64,000 bases of DNA from Clostridia bacterium (GTDB lineage: Bacteria; Bacillota; Clostridia; UBA1212; UBA1255). The notes under the pieces were generated by a model. That model had not been told where the DNA came from and did not search any database. It saw nothing but the letters and a program-made list of their open reading frames with translations. A program made the translations under genes and the position numbers. Of this stretch, positions 45,328-54,754 are shown piece by piece (positions within the stretch are counted from its first letter, which is position 1; each line of letters begins with the position of its first letter). The stretch covers positions 1 through 64,000 of the forward strand of contig JAEFAM010000003.1 of the NCBI GenBank assembly GCA_016287565.1, read 5' to 3'.

Positions 45328-45354
45328 AACTCCTTTTTATCTTCGAGCCCCCCT

Positions 45355-45378
45355 GGAACGGGGGACAGGTACCTGTTT
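45355..45378 (+). repeat. A-family element upstream of the DUF853 gene
   Basis: ggaacgggggacaggtacctgttt. Confidence 0.85.
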
Positions 45379-45440
45379 CTTGCTTTCCCCTATTATGTCA
45401 TAAAAGGCGGCGCTTTTTCAACCGGCCCGAAGCGGCTCGC

Positions 45441-45700
45441 CGAACGGGGGACAGGTTGGCGTTCCGCGAGCGAAATTGCTCGTTAACACTCGCAACTAAA
45501 TTTGCTCTGCGGGCAAGCGATATCGGTTGCTCTCTTCAAAGTCAAATCTAAGTTGTGTTGCTCTAGGCGAATTTGTATTTATCCTTCACTCGCGTGTCAG
45601 CGCGAATATCGCTCGTCCGCAGGACGAATATCACTGTGAGCACCGGAGACCAGTTTGGGCAAAAAAGCGGTGCGAACGCTAACCTGTCCCCCGTTCGGGG
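45441..45700. repeat. Composite A-C-A cassette bounded by ~24-bp inverted A variants
   Basis: CGAACGGGGGACAGGTTGGCGTTC ... GAACGCTAACCTGTCCCCCGTTCG with C array ~45584-45635. Confidence 0.88.
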
Positions 45701-45717
45701 CGCTCCATATAAACCGG

Positions 45718-45746
45718 TTGAAAAATCACCGGCTGTAGATTATAAT
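45718..45746 (+). promoter_or_regulatory. Sigma-A-type promoter for capD-like gene
   Basis: TTGAAA-17 bp-TATAAT. Confidence 0.8.
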
Positions 45747-45825
45747 TGAGCGTGGCTGAGTTGCCCGGTTTCATCTGCTGCCCGGGAAGAAAGCTTACCA
45801 ACATTTGAATTACGGTGTTATTTTT

Positions 45826-47964
45826 ATGAACGATAAAAGACTTGCCGCGGGATCAGACCGTGATATGACCGACAGCGCAAACGGCGCAAACGATGCAAAC
45901 GGCGCAAATAGCGGCACGGTAAAAAACGCGAAAGAAGAAGGATCTACGTCCTCCGCAAAGAGCGTCCGGAAGGCTTCTGCAAAAACTTCCATCCGCTGGC
46001 AGCTTGTAATCTACGACCTCATTCTCTTCCTTGTCCTTGCCACAGCCTGGACCCTGTTCCTCCTGAGAAAATTCGTTGCCGAACCCAGGACGTCGTTCTC
46101 CCACGTTTTGATATCCCTGGGCATCACCGCGGTGCTGATATTTGGCTCGCGCCTGATTGCCCGCGTATACCGCCAGATCTGGAGATACGGCGGAGTCCAG
46201 TCCTACCTCAGGCTCTGTATTGCCGACGGCATCGCCTTTATAGTGTACGTTATCGGCCGCCTCTTCATCCCGCATCGCGAAGTTGCTATAATGTGGACGC
46301 TGTCCCTTGTGAGCGTTGACCTGCTCTTCGCCCTCTTCATGAGGATGAGCTACAGATTTGTCTACAAAAATTACAACTTTTCCTCAAAACTGGGCCGCTT
46401 TTACGTAGCTTTGCTCAGGATCTTCACGTTAAGCAAAATTTCAAAAGAGATCGACCGGGACCGCGCCAGCGTGGAAGTATCCCGCAAGATCAAAATAATG
46501 ATCGTTGGGGCGGGGGACACCGGCGTCGGCCTGGCATCGGAGCTTCAGAACGGCGGCGAATCGCCCTATTACCCGGCGCTGTTCGTGGATATCAGCGCTG
46601 AAAAGATAGGCCGCGAGATAGCCGGCATTCGCGTCATCGGCGACGACGAAGTCACCCCCGAAAAACTGGAGGCGTACGGCATCCAGGAGATCGTGTTCGC
46701 CCTGCCGCACCTGGGCGACGAAGGCTTCACCGAGCTCTACAACAAATATTACGAATACGGCATGAAGATCAAATCCTACGACTATCCCATGATGCAGGAT
46801 TCCGAAAAGGGCAACGGCAAGCGCGTCGTCCGCGACATCGACGTGGAAGAGCTGCTTTTCCGGCGTCAATCGCTGGTTGCCGACGGATCCACCGCGTCCT
46901 ACTACAAGGGCAAGACCGTCCTGATCACCGGCGGAGGCGGGTCAATCGGCTCCGAACTTTGCCGCAGACTGGCAGCCATGGGCGCCGGACACATCATCAT
47001 CCTCGACATTTATGAAAACGGCGCATACGATATCCAGCAGGAGCTGAAAATGCAATACGGCAGCGCCCTCGAACTGAGCGTGGAGATCACCTCCGTGTGC
47101 TGCGCCGATGACCTTGACAGGGTGTTCGCCAAATACAGGCCCGACGTGGTGCTGCACGCCGCCGCCCACAAGCACGTTCCCCTTATGGAAAACAATTGCG
47201 TGGAAGCCGTCCGCAACAACGTCTTCGGCACGCTCAACACCGTGCTGGCCAGCGAAAAATACAATGTGGAGCGGTTCATAATGATCTCCACGGACAAGGC
47301 CGTCAATCCCACCAACGTCATGGGCGCCACCAAGCGCATGTGCGAACGCATCGTACTGACCCACGGCCGCATGGGGGGCAGCACCAAATTCAGCGCCACC
47401 CGCTTCGGCAACGTCCTGGGCTCCAACGGCTCCGTCATCCCGCTGTTCCGCCGCCAGATCGCCGGCGGCGGTCCCGTGACCATCACCGACAAGCGCATCG
47501 TCCGCTATTTTATGACCATCCCCGAGGCCGCCCAGCTGGTCCTGTGCTCCGGAGCCACCGCAAACAACGGCGAACTCTTCGTCCTTGATATGGGCCGCCC
47601 CGTAAAGATCCTCGACCTGGCCGTAAATATGATCAAACTCAGCGGATACGTGCCCGGCAGAGACATCGAGATCGTTGAGACCGGCCTCCGCCCCGGCGAA
47701 AAGCTGTACGAAGAGCTCCTGATCAAAAACGAAAACCTCCTCAAGACCGACAACGAAAAGATATTCATCGAGCAGGATACTCCCATATCTCCCGAAGAGC
47801 TGGATGCCCGCCTGGATGCCCTCAGAAAGGCCGTGGACGAAGGCAGCGAGGACAACGTCCGCGCCGTCCTCAAGTCCGTGGTCGAGACTTTCCGCGACCC
47901 CGACGAGGTCAATTCCTGCATCGATTCCGTGGCGGAGATCGACGCCGCCAACAAAGCGGACTGA
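45826..47964 (+). CDS. Membrane nucleoside-diphosphate-sugar 4,6-dehydratase (CapD/PglF/FlaA1-like)
   Basis: N-terminal TM helices; VLITGGGGSIGSELCRRLAAMG, HAAAHKHVPLME, STDKAVNPTNVMGATKRMCE, TRFGNVLGSNGSVIPLF. Confidence 0.93.
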   Translation: MNDKRLAAGSDRDMTDSANGANDANGANSGTVKNAKEEGSTSSAKSVRKASAKTSIRWQLVIYDLILFLVLATAWTLFLLRKFVAEPRTSFSHVLISLGITAVLIFGSRLIARVYRQIWRYGGVQSYLRLCIADGIAFIVYVIGRLFIPHREVAIMWTLSLVSVDLLFALFMRMSYRFVYKNYNFSSKLGRFYVALLRIFTLSKISKEIDRDRASVEVSRKIKIMIVGAGDTGVGLASELQNGGESPYYPALFVDISAEKIGREIAGIRVIGDDEVTPEKLEAYGIQEIVFALPHLGDEGFTELYNKYYEYGMKIKSYDYPMMQDSEKGNGKRVVRDIDVEELLFRRQSLVADGSTASYYKGKTVLITGGGGSIGSELCRRLAAMGAGHIIILDIYENGAYDIQQELKMQYGSALELSVEITSVCCADDLDRVFAKYRPDVVLHAAAHKHVPLMENNCVEAVRNNVFGTLNTVLASEKYNVERFIMISTDKAVNPTNVMGATKRMCERIVLTHGRMGGSTKFSATRFGNVLGSNGSVIPLFRRQIAGGGPVTITDKRIVRYFMTIPEAAQLVLCSGATANNGELFVLDMGRPVKILDLAVNMIKLSGYVPGRDIEIVETGLRPGEKLYEELLIKNENLLKTDNEKIFIEQDTPISPEELDARLDALRKAVDEGSEDNVRAVLKSVVETFRDPDEVNSCIDSVAEIDAANKAD

Positions 47965-48027
47965 CGTTTTTGCAGCGATAAGCGCGGCAATTTAAGCTCG
48001 CCGCTTCCGTACCGGCGACAACGCTTT

Positions 48028-48058
48028 AAAGAACAGGGATCAGCCCTGTTCTTTTTTT
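48028..48058 (+). terminator. Rho-independent terminator after capD-like gene
   Basis: AAAGAACAGGG-ATCAG-CCCTGTTCTTT-TTTT. Confidence 0.93.
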
Positions 48059-48102
48059 GTTTCGTTTTTGTCCTTCGCCCCGCCGCTGAGGGCCTTATAA
48101 GA

Positions 48103-48131
48103 TTGACACGGACTCCCCGATAAAGTATAAT
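48103..48131 (+). promoter_or_regulatory. Perfect-consensus sigma-A promoter for the loaP-led operon
   Basis: TTGACA-17 bp-TATAAT. Confidence 0.88.
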
Positions 48132-48137
48132 GATAAA

Positions 48138-48361
48138 ATGTTGGAGTGTGGCCAACGGAGGAACGCGACGGCTTCCGCCCGAAGCATGGGCACAGGCGAT
48201 CGCCGCGCGGGAAATATCGGGAGAAATGACCCGGACGACGGGCGCCGCAGGCATAAAAAGACGGCGCCGAGCGCGTTGTCCGGACGGCGAAGCCCGGCCT
48301 GAAAAAACGGGCCGGAAAGGCCGGAACCATGCTTCCGGGACGAGACCGGGAGGGTCGATAA
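48138..48361 (+). promoter_or_regulatory. Structured ~220-nt leader upstream of loaP
   Basis: GGCGCCG..CGGCGCC; CCGGCCTG-AAAAAA-CGGGCCGG; CCGGAA-CCATGC-TTCCGG; RBS hairpin GACC-GGGAG-GGTC. Confidence 0.7.
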
Positions 48362-49012
48362 ATGTGCTACGTAATATATACCGGCGTTGGCCGGGAAAAA
48401 ACGGTGCAGCTGCTCATTGCCCGGGTCGTACCTCGGGACCTTTACACACGCTGCTTCTTCACGTACCGGCATATGTGCAAGAAGATCGGCGGCAAGTGGG
48501 CCGACATCTACGAATGGCTCATCCCCGGCTATCTCTTCGTCATAACGGACAGGATAAACGACTTTTATCAGGCCCTGAGAACGCTTCCCCGATACGGCGC
48601 CTACGCCAGGCTCCTTGGCAGAGACGGGCGGCTCGTAAGCCCCTCCGAGATCTCCTACACCTTCGAACCTCTGGCAGAGGAAGAAGAGCGTTGGCTCCGC
48701 TCCCTCATAGGCGACCGCTGGTTCGACGCCCCCTCCGGCGATGACTTTTCAGACGCGCCGTTGACCGCCGGATCGACGGATGCCGAAGAAGAGGAACAGG
48801 AAGGTCCCGTGCCCCGGAACGCGGTGGTGGAACTGTCCGCCATCGGTTTTGACGAAAACGACCGGGTCCGGATCCTTTCAGGCCCCCTGATGACCTTCAG
48901 CGGCCGGGTGCGCAAACTCGATCTGCACCGCCGCATTGCCATCGTAGAAGTCGATTTCATGGGCAAACCTCAGCTTTTGCACCTTGGCTTCGAGATACTC
49001 ATTCGCGAATAA
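48362..49012 (+). CDS. loaP: NusG paralog / LoaP-type antitermination protein with C-terminal KOW domain
   Basis: MCYVIYTGVGREKTVQLLI..RCFFTYRHMCKKIGGKWADIYEWLIPGYLFVIT; KOW-like DRVRILSGPLMTFSGRVRKLDLHRRIAIVEVDFMGKPQLLHLGFEIL; first gene of a polysaccharide operon. Confidence 0.82.
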   Translation: MCYVIYTGVGREKTVQLLIARVVPRDLYTRCFFTYRHMCKKIGGKWADIYEWLIPGYLFVITDRINDFYQALRTLPRYGAYARLLGRDGRLVSPSEISYTFEPLAEEEERWLRSLIGDRWFDAPSGDDFSDAPLTAGSTDAEEEEQEGPVPRNAVVELSAIGFDENDRVRILSGPLMTFSGRVRKLDLHRRIAIVEVDFMGKPQLLHLGFEILIRE

Positions 49013-49060
49013 AAACGTCCGCGGCTCCGTTGCCGCCGGACAATGAACGGAAAGTGACTT

Positions 49061-50425
49061 ATGACTGAAAAAGATATGGATAAAGCGGCTCCGAAAGGCA
49101 AGAAACGCACGATAAGCTTCAGCCCTCCCGATATTACGGAACTGGAGATAGCCGAAGTTGCCGAAGCGCTCCGCAGCGGCTGGATCACCACCGGCCCACG
49201 GACGAAGCTTTTGGAACGGCGCCTTGCCGCATATATAGAAACGGGCAGGACGGATATCGACTGCTCCTCCGAAGAAGGAGTCGCCGTATACGGAAACCGC
49301 GTGGTCTGCCTTAACTCCGCCACCGCCGCGGAAGAGATGAACCTCCGAATTTTCGGCATCGGCCCCGGGGACGAAGTGATCGTGCCTGCGTATACGTACA
49401 CGGCCACCGCGTCTGCAGCCATACATTGCGGCGCTTCGGTGATATTCGCTGATATTTTGAAAGACGGAGATCCCGCCACCCGCATGCCCGAGATGGACTA
49501 CGGCGCCCTGGAAGCGCTGGTGGGACCCAGGACCAAAGCCATCGTGGCGGTGGATCTGGGGGGCATCGTGTGCGACTACGAGCGCATATTCGAGATCGCC
49601 GAAAAAAAGCGCAGCCTGTTCACGCCGAAAGAGGACGACGGAACGTTCCTGGGCAGCCTGAACAGCAGGATACAGAAAGCCATCGGCCGAGTTGCCGTGG
49701 TTGCCGACTGCGCCCATTCGCTGGGAGCGTGGCGGACGTTCAGAGGCGAGAAGATATATTGCGGCGCCATTGCCGACTTCTCCAGCTTTTCGTTCCACGC
49801 CGTAAAAAACTTTACCACCGCCGAAGGCGGCGCGTCAACCTGGCTGCCCGTTGACGGGATCGGCAACGACGAGATATACAAAACCTACCAGCTCCTGTCG
49901 CTCCACGGCCAGAACAAAGACGCCCTGGCCAAGACGAAACTGGGGTCCTGGGAGTATGACATAATAGGCCCCTGGTACAAATGCAATATGACCGACGTGG
50001 TGGCGGCAATAGGGCTTCGCCAGCTGGACCGCTATCCCGGGCTGCTTGCCAGGCGCTCCGAGATCATCAAACGGTACGACGCGGCCTGCGACAGGCTGGG
50101 CATCAGCCATCTGGTCCACCGCACGGACAACGTACAGAGTTCGAACCACCTTTACCTGATCCGCGTGCCCGGCATCGACGAAGCAGGGCGCAGCAGGATA
50201 ATAGAAAAGCTGGCGGAAAGCGGCGTGGCAGCCAACGTCCACTACAAGCCTCTGCCTATGATGACTGCCTACGGCAAAGATTGCGGCGGGTACCCCAACT
50301 CGTACGACTACTACCGCAACCTGATCTCCCTTCCGCTCCACACGCTCCTGTCCGACGAAGACGTGGAATACGTCTGCGAAACGCTGGAGTCCGCGGTGAG
50401 CGAAGTCAGGAGCGTTTATGCTTAA
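49061..50425 (+). CDS. DegT/DnrJ/EryC1-family PLP sugar aminotransferase
   Basis: GDEVIVPAYTYTATASAAIHCGASVIFADI, VADCAHSLGAW, FSFHAVKNFTTAEGG. Confidence 0.93.
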   Translation: MTEKDMDKAAPKGKKRTISFSPPDITELEIAEVAEALRSGWITTGPRTKLLERRLAAYIETGRTDIDCSSEEGVAVYGNRVVCLNSATAAEEMNLRIFGIGPGDEVIVPAYTYTATASAAIHCGASVIFADILKDGDPATRMPEMDYGALEALVGPRTKAIVAVDLGGIVCDYERIFEIAEKKRSLFTPKEDDGTFLGSLNSRIQKAIGRVAVVADCAHSLGAWRTFRGEKIYCGAIADFSSFSFHAVKNFTTAEGGASTWLPVDGIGNDEIYKTYQLLSLHGQNKDALAKTKLGSWEYDIIGPWYKCNMTDVVAAIGLRQLDRYPGLLARRSEIIKRYDAACDRLGISHLVHRTDNVQSSNHLYLIRVPGIDEAGRSRIIEKLAESGVAANVHYKPLPMMTAYGKDCGGYPNSYDYYRNLISLPLHTLLSDEDVEYVCETLESAVSEVRSVYA

Positions 50426-51113
50426 AAAGTGGGAAAAGCTCCCGGATTGCATGAGGGTCCCGGAAGTCCGGCCTTATTGGGAGGCGCTCCGTAAAAAGCG
50501 GTTCCAGCTGCTTATAAAACGCATATTCGACCTTGCCTGCGCCTTGATCCTTTTCGTTCTGCTCCTGCTCCCGATGGCGGTCATAGCGATACTCATCAAG
50601 GCGGACAGCAAAGGAACGGTCCTGTACCGCCAGGAGCGGGTCACCGCCTGGGGCAAACACTTCAGGATACACAAATTCCGCACCATGGTCTCAGGCGCCG
50701 ACAGGCTGGGCTCGGCGGTCACCGTGGGCAACGACAGCCGCATCACGAAGATCGGCTCCGGGCTCAGGCGATTCCGGCTCGACGAGCTGCCCCAGCTCAT
50801 CGACGTGATAAAAGGGGATATGTCCTTCGTCGGCACCAGGCCCGAAGCGGTAAAATACGTGGAACGGTATCTGCCGGAGTACAACGCCACCCTGCTTATG
50901 CCCGCAGGCATCACCTCCGAAGCCAGCATCCGGTACAAAGACGAGGACAAACTGCTTGACGCCGCGGAAGACGTGGACAATGTTTACGTAGAGCAGGTAT
51001 TGCCCGCGAAAATGAAATGGAATCTTGACAGCGTGAAGAATTTCAACTTCTTCAAAGACATACTAACGATGATCCGCACCGTGTTTGCCGTGCTGGGTAA
51101 AAAATACAGCTGA
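50418..51113 (+). CDS. Polyprenyl-phosphate sugar-phosphate transferase (PglC/WcaJ-type)
   Basis: KRIFDLACALILFVLLLLPMAVIAILIKADSKGTVLYRQERV, KFRTMVSGAD, RFRLDELPQLIDVIKGDMSFVGTRPE. Confidence 0.94.
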   Translation: MLKKWEKLPDCMRVPEVRPYWEALRKKRFQLLIKRIFDLACALILFVLLLLPMAVIAILIKADSKGTVLYRQERVTAWGKHFRIHKFRTMVSGADRLGSAVTVGNDSRITKIGSGLRRFRLDELPQLIDVIKGDMSFVGTRPEAVKYVERYLPEYNATLLMPAGITSEASIRYKDEDKLLDAAEDVDNVYVEQVLPAKMKWNLDSVKNFNFFKDILTMIRTVFAVLGKKYS

Positions 51114-51146
51114 CGGCGCAGCCTTGCGGGCGAAGGGAATTCTTAT

Positions 51147-52331
51147 ATGGGTGAAAGACCTTTAATAGCTTTACTTACGAACAACGACGACGACGTGTAC
51201 TGCTTCCGCCTGGAACTGGTGCGCGCCATACTTGACGCAGGCTACCGGATGCTCATATCCTGCCCCGACGGGCCCAAATTCGAGGCTCTCGAAGAATACG
51301 GGCTCCGCAAAGATCAGGAGTTCCTTTACGACGATCCGCCCATCGACCGCAGAGGCACCAGCGTGGTCAACGACGGCAAACTGTTCATGCATTACCGCTC
51401 GCTGTTCAAGAAATACAGGCCTTCGGTGGTGCTCACGTATACCGCCAAGCCCAACGTGTACGCCAGCATCGTTGCCCGGCAGCTCCGCATCCCGGTGATC
51501 AACAACGTCACCGGCCTGGGATCCGTATTGAACGAATCCGGCGTGAAAAAGGCGCTCATTATGAAGCTCTTTAAGAAGGCCTACTCCGGCTCCGCCTGCA
51601 TAATGTTCCAGAACAGCACCAATATGGAGCTGGCAAAGGAACTGGGCTGGATCAAGGGAGACTATAAGCTCATACCCGGCTCCGGCGTTGCCCTTGAACG
51701 TTTCCCCGTACAGGATTATCCCGAAGGCGGCAACGGCGTCGACGGCGAGCCGGTGGTGTTCAACTATATCGGCAGAGTGCTGAAGGAAAAGGGCGTTGAC
51801 GATTACATCGAGGCCGCCCGCAGGATAAAAGCGGAATATCCCGGCACCGAATTCAACGTGCTGGGCTTCGTGGAACCTACCGAAAGCCATTACGAGACCG
51901 AACTGGAAGAACTGGGAAAACAGGGGATCGTCCTGTACAGAGGCTCCCAGAAAGACGTAAGGCCCTGGATCAGCCGCGCCCACGCCATCATCCATCCCAG
52001 CACCTACGGCGAGGGAATGAGCAACGTGCTGCTTGAAAACGCCGCCAGCGGCCGCTTTATAATCACCACGGACAATCCCGGCTGCCGCGAGACCGTGGAC
52101 GACGGCGTCAGCGGGCTCGTTTACCACGGCGGCAATGCCGACGAGCTTGTGGCGGCGGTCAAAGAGTTTCTCAGACTGCCCAACGAAGAAAGAAAACAGA
52201 TGGGACTGGCCGGCAGGCAGAAAATGGAACGGGAATTCAGCCGCGAGATCGTTATAAACGCCTACCTCGGCAAGATCAGGGAACTTGCTCCCGCCCAGGA
52301 CGTGGAAGCCCGGAATAGCGCCGCGGTATAA
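51147..52331 (+). CDS. GT4 glycosyltransferase (PglA/CapM-like)
   Basis: FNYIGRVLKEKGVDDYIEAAR, HPSTYGEGMSNVLLENAASGRFIITTDNPGCRETVDDG. Confidence 0.92.
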   Translation: MGERPLIALLTNNDDDVYCFRLELVRAILDAGYRMLISCPDGPKFEALEEYGLRKDQEFLYDDPPIDRRGTSVVNDGKLFMHYRSLFKKYRPSVVLTYTAKPNVYASIVARQLRIPVINNVTGLGSVLNESGVKKALIMKLFKKAYSGSACIMFQNSTNMELAKELGWIKGDYKLIPGSGVALERFPVQDYPEGGNGVDGEPVVFNYIGRVLKEKGVDDYIEAARRIKAEYPGTEFNVLGFVEPTESHYETELEELGKQGIVLYRGSQKDVRPWISRAHAIIHPSTYGEGMSNVLLENAASGRFIITTDNPGCRETVDDGVSGLVYHGGNADELVAAVKEFLRLPNEERKQMGLAGRQKMEREFSREIVINAYLGKIRELAPAQDVEARNSAAV

Positions 52332-52342
52332 GGGATCGCACT

Positions 52343-53566
52343 ATGAGAGAGAAGTATTACACGAACCGGCCAATCATAGGATCCGAGATCATACTGACCA
52401 TATACATCGCCCTGAAGCCCCTGTACGTCTTCAAATCCGGAAGCGTGCAGATCGCGGACCTTTTCCTGGTGCTCGGTTTCATATGGCTTTTCTGGAGATG
52501 CCGCGGCAGGATAGTCTTCCGGCCCCATACCGCCGGCTGGGCCAGAAGCCTCCTTATATTCACGATATATACTGCGTTTATCAACGGCATGTGGTTCGTG
52601 TACATGGCTCTGAAAAAGGGCACGATAAGCACGTCTTTCCTGTCCAGCATCCTGTTCTACGCGTTCAACTTCTTCGCCGTGATAGTGTGCGTGATGATCG
52701 TCAACGAATGCGGCGTTGAGAAGGCGATAGAGGGCGCTATGCACGGCTGCCTGATCGCCTCCCTGGTGATACTGCTGGGCATAATCCTCAGATCCAGCTC
52801 CCAGTTCCGCAACACCTCCTTCTTCAACAACCCCAACCAGCTGGGCTTCTTCGCCATCATTATGTTGACGTTCCTGTGCTTCTTCGCCAAGCGGGTCAAC
52901 AAGTATGAGGCCCTGATCATACTGCTGATATCTTCCTACGCCCTGATGATGTCTCTTTCAAAAGCAGGCTTCATCAGCGCCGTGGCAATGGGATTCTTCT
53001 TCTTTATCAGCCAGAAAGACAGGACGGTAAAGCAGATCATATTCAAAGGCGGAGCCATCCTTCTTCTGGGCGCCGTGGTCTATATGATCCTGTACAGCGA
53101 CGCCTCGTTCATTACGAACATATCGATCGTACGGTCCCTCAGGCGCCGCGTGCTCAACCTGATGAACGAAAACGATTCCTCGCTGATGAACGGCCGCGCC
53201 TACGGCCGCGTGCTGGAGATGGGTATCAACGCTCTGTGGGGAATGGGAGAAGGCGCCTTCGGCCGCTTCTCGGTCATGAAAGGATACGAGATCCACTCCA
53301 CGTATATGAACATCATAGTTTCCTACGGGGCGATAGGCACCGCGCTCTCCGTGCTGGTCTTTATGAAGCCGCTCAGGAACAAAGGGTACACTTTCCGGAA
53401 CCTGTGCTGCATGAGCGGCACCATACTGTACTGCATCTCCCACAACGGCATCAGAAACACGCTCATATGGATATTGTTCTGCATCCTGATCTCCGTTAAA
53501 GACCGGCAGGCAAGGGCGGAGCTGCGCCTTGCCGAAACACAGACGAGCCTTGACCTTGCCGCGTGA
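52343..53566 (+). CDS. O-antigen ligase/Wzy-like polymerase
   Basis: ~10 TM segments; NPNQLGFFAIIMLTFLCFFAKR..SLSKAGFISA, GRFSVMKGYEIHSTYMNIIVSYGAIG. Confidence 0.75.
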   Translation: MREKYYTNRPIIGSEIILTIYIALKPLYVFKSGSVQIADLFLVLGFIWLFWRCRGRIVFRPHTAGWARSLLIFTIYTAFINGMWFVYMALKKGTISTSFLSSILFYAFNFFAVIVCVMIVNECGVEKAIEGAMHGCLIASLVILLGIILRSSSQFRNTSFFNNPNQLGFFAIIMLTFLCFFAKRVNKYEALIILLISSYALMMSLSKAGFISAVAMGFFFFISQKDRTVKQIIFKGGAILLLGAVVYMILYSDASFITNISIVRSLRRRVLNLMNENDSSLMNGRAYGRVLEMGINALWGMGEGAFGRFSVMKGYEIHSTYMNIIVSYGAIGTALSVLVFMKPLRNKGYTFRNLCCMSGTILYCISHNGIRNTLIWILFCILISVKDRQARAELRLAETQTSLDLAA

Positions 53567-53575
53567 TCCTTAAAA

Positions 53576-54754
53576 ATGGACAGTTACGTCGTTAAAACCG
53601 AATCAAATATAGTTTCCGCCGCCGGAAAGCCCGGGAGGAAAGAATGGGTGGATCTGCTTCGCGCCCTCGCCATGCTTTTCGTCATATACGGCCATCTGCT
53701 GGCAGGGTTTGGTCATACCGAATATTTCATCATTACGAGCCCTATAAAGATACCGCTCTTTTTCGCCGTTACCGGGTACGTTTTCAACGGCCGCGGCGGC
53801 AACGTCAGGGAATTCTTCGTCAATCTTTTCAAAAAACTGGTGATACCCTTCCTGTTCTTCACCGCCGTCCTTATGCCGTTCAAGCTCCTGGCGGCGTACA
53901 AGGGATTGATCGACCATTCCGTAAAAGAGGTGCTGATCAGCTTCGTGACGGGCAACGAACTCTGGTATCTGCCCTGCTGCATCATTGCCGAGATACTGTT
54001 CTTCTTCGTCCTTAAACTGTTCAAAAAAGAGCCGGCCGTCGTGTGCGCCTGCGTAGGCCTTGCCGCGCTGAGCTTCCTGCTTTGCCGTGTGGAGCAGCTG
54101 GATCTTTTTAACTTCAACACCGCTTTTACGGCCCAGCTTTTCATTCTCGTGGGTTACCTCTTCAGGTGTCACGAGGAACTGTTCCGGAAATTAAGGGCGA
54201 TAGTCATTCCCGCGGGAATCGCGCTGTACGCCGGGCTCTGCGTGCTCAGCTTTTTAGTATTTCCCGGGAAAAGCATTGACGTCCATAATAATTACTACTA
54301 CAACCTGCCTCTGAACCTGGGAATGACGGTGATCGGCCTGTTCGCGCTTTTTGCCCTGGCGTCGCTTATCCGGGTGAAGATACTGCCGTTGTCCTTCGTG
54401 GGACGCAACACGCTGGTTTACTACACGGTGCACGAATACGCGGTAGGAGGCATCGGACTGGCGTTGACACTGCTTCATATAAAGGACAGCGGCTCTTATT
54501 TGTTCGAACTGGTCATACTTTTGATCACCTGCGGCCTGTGCGCGCTGGCGGCGCTGTTCATAAACAGATTTTTGCCCTTCGCTGTGGGCAAAAAATACAA
54601 AAAGAAGGAGAGCGCTCCTCCCGCCGCCGATGCCCTTCCGGAGGAAAGCGCTCCGGCCGATAAGGACGGCGATACCGCAGGACCGGATCGGGCGGACCAG
54701 TCAATAAACGTTGAAAGAAAGCAGAACGATGGGACAGAAAGATCAGATAACTAA
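53576..54754 (+). CDS. Acyltransferase family 3 membrane protein
   Basis: RKEWVDLLRALAMLFVIYGHLLAGFGHTEYF; multi-TM. Confidence 0.85.
   Translation: MDSYVVKTESNIVSAAGKPGRKEWVDLLRALAMLFVIYGHLLAGFGHTEYFIITSPIKIPLFFAVTGYVFNGRGGNVREFFVNLFKKLVIPFLFFTAVLMPFKLLAAYKGLIDHSVKEVLISFVTGNELWYLPCCIIAEILFFFVLKLFKKEPAVVCACVGLAALSFLLCRVEQLDLFNFNTAFTAQLFILVGYLFRCHEELFRKLRAIVIPAGIALYAGLCVLSFLVFPGKSIDVHNNYYYNLPLNLGMTVIGLFALFALASLIRVKILPLSFVGRNTLVYYTVHEYAVGGIGLALTLLHIKDSGSYLFELVILLITCGLCALAALFINRFLPFAVGKKYKKKESAPPAADALPEESAPADKDGDTAGPDRADQSINVERKQNDGTERSDN

Noticed and set aside
48130-48744. 204-aa plus-strand ORF overlapping loaP
   Set aside because: Occupies the structured leader and is out of frame with loaP; no domain signal.
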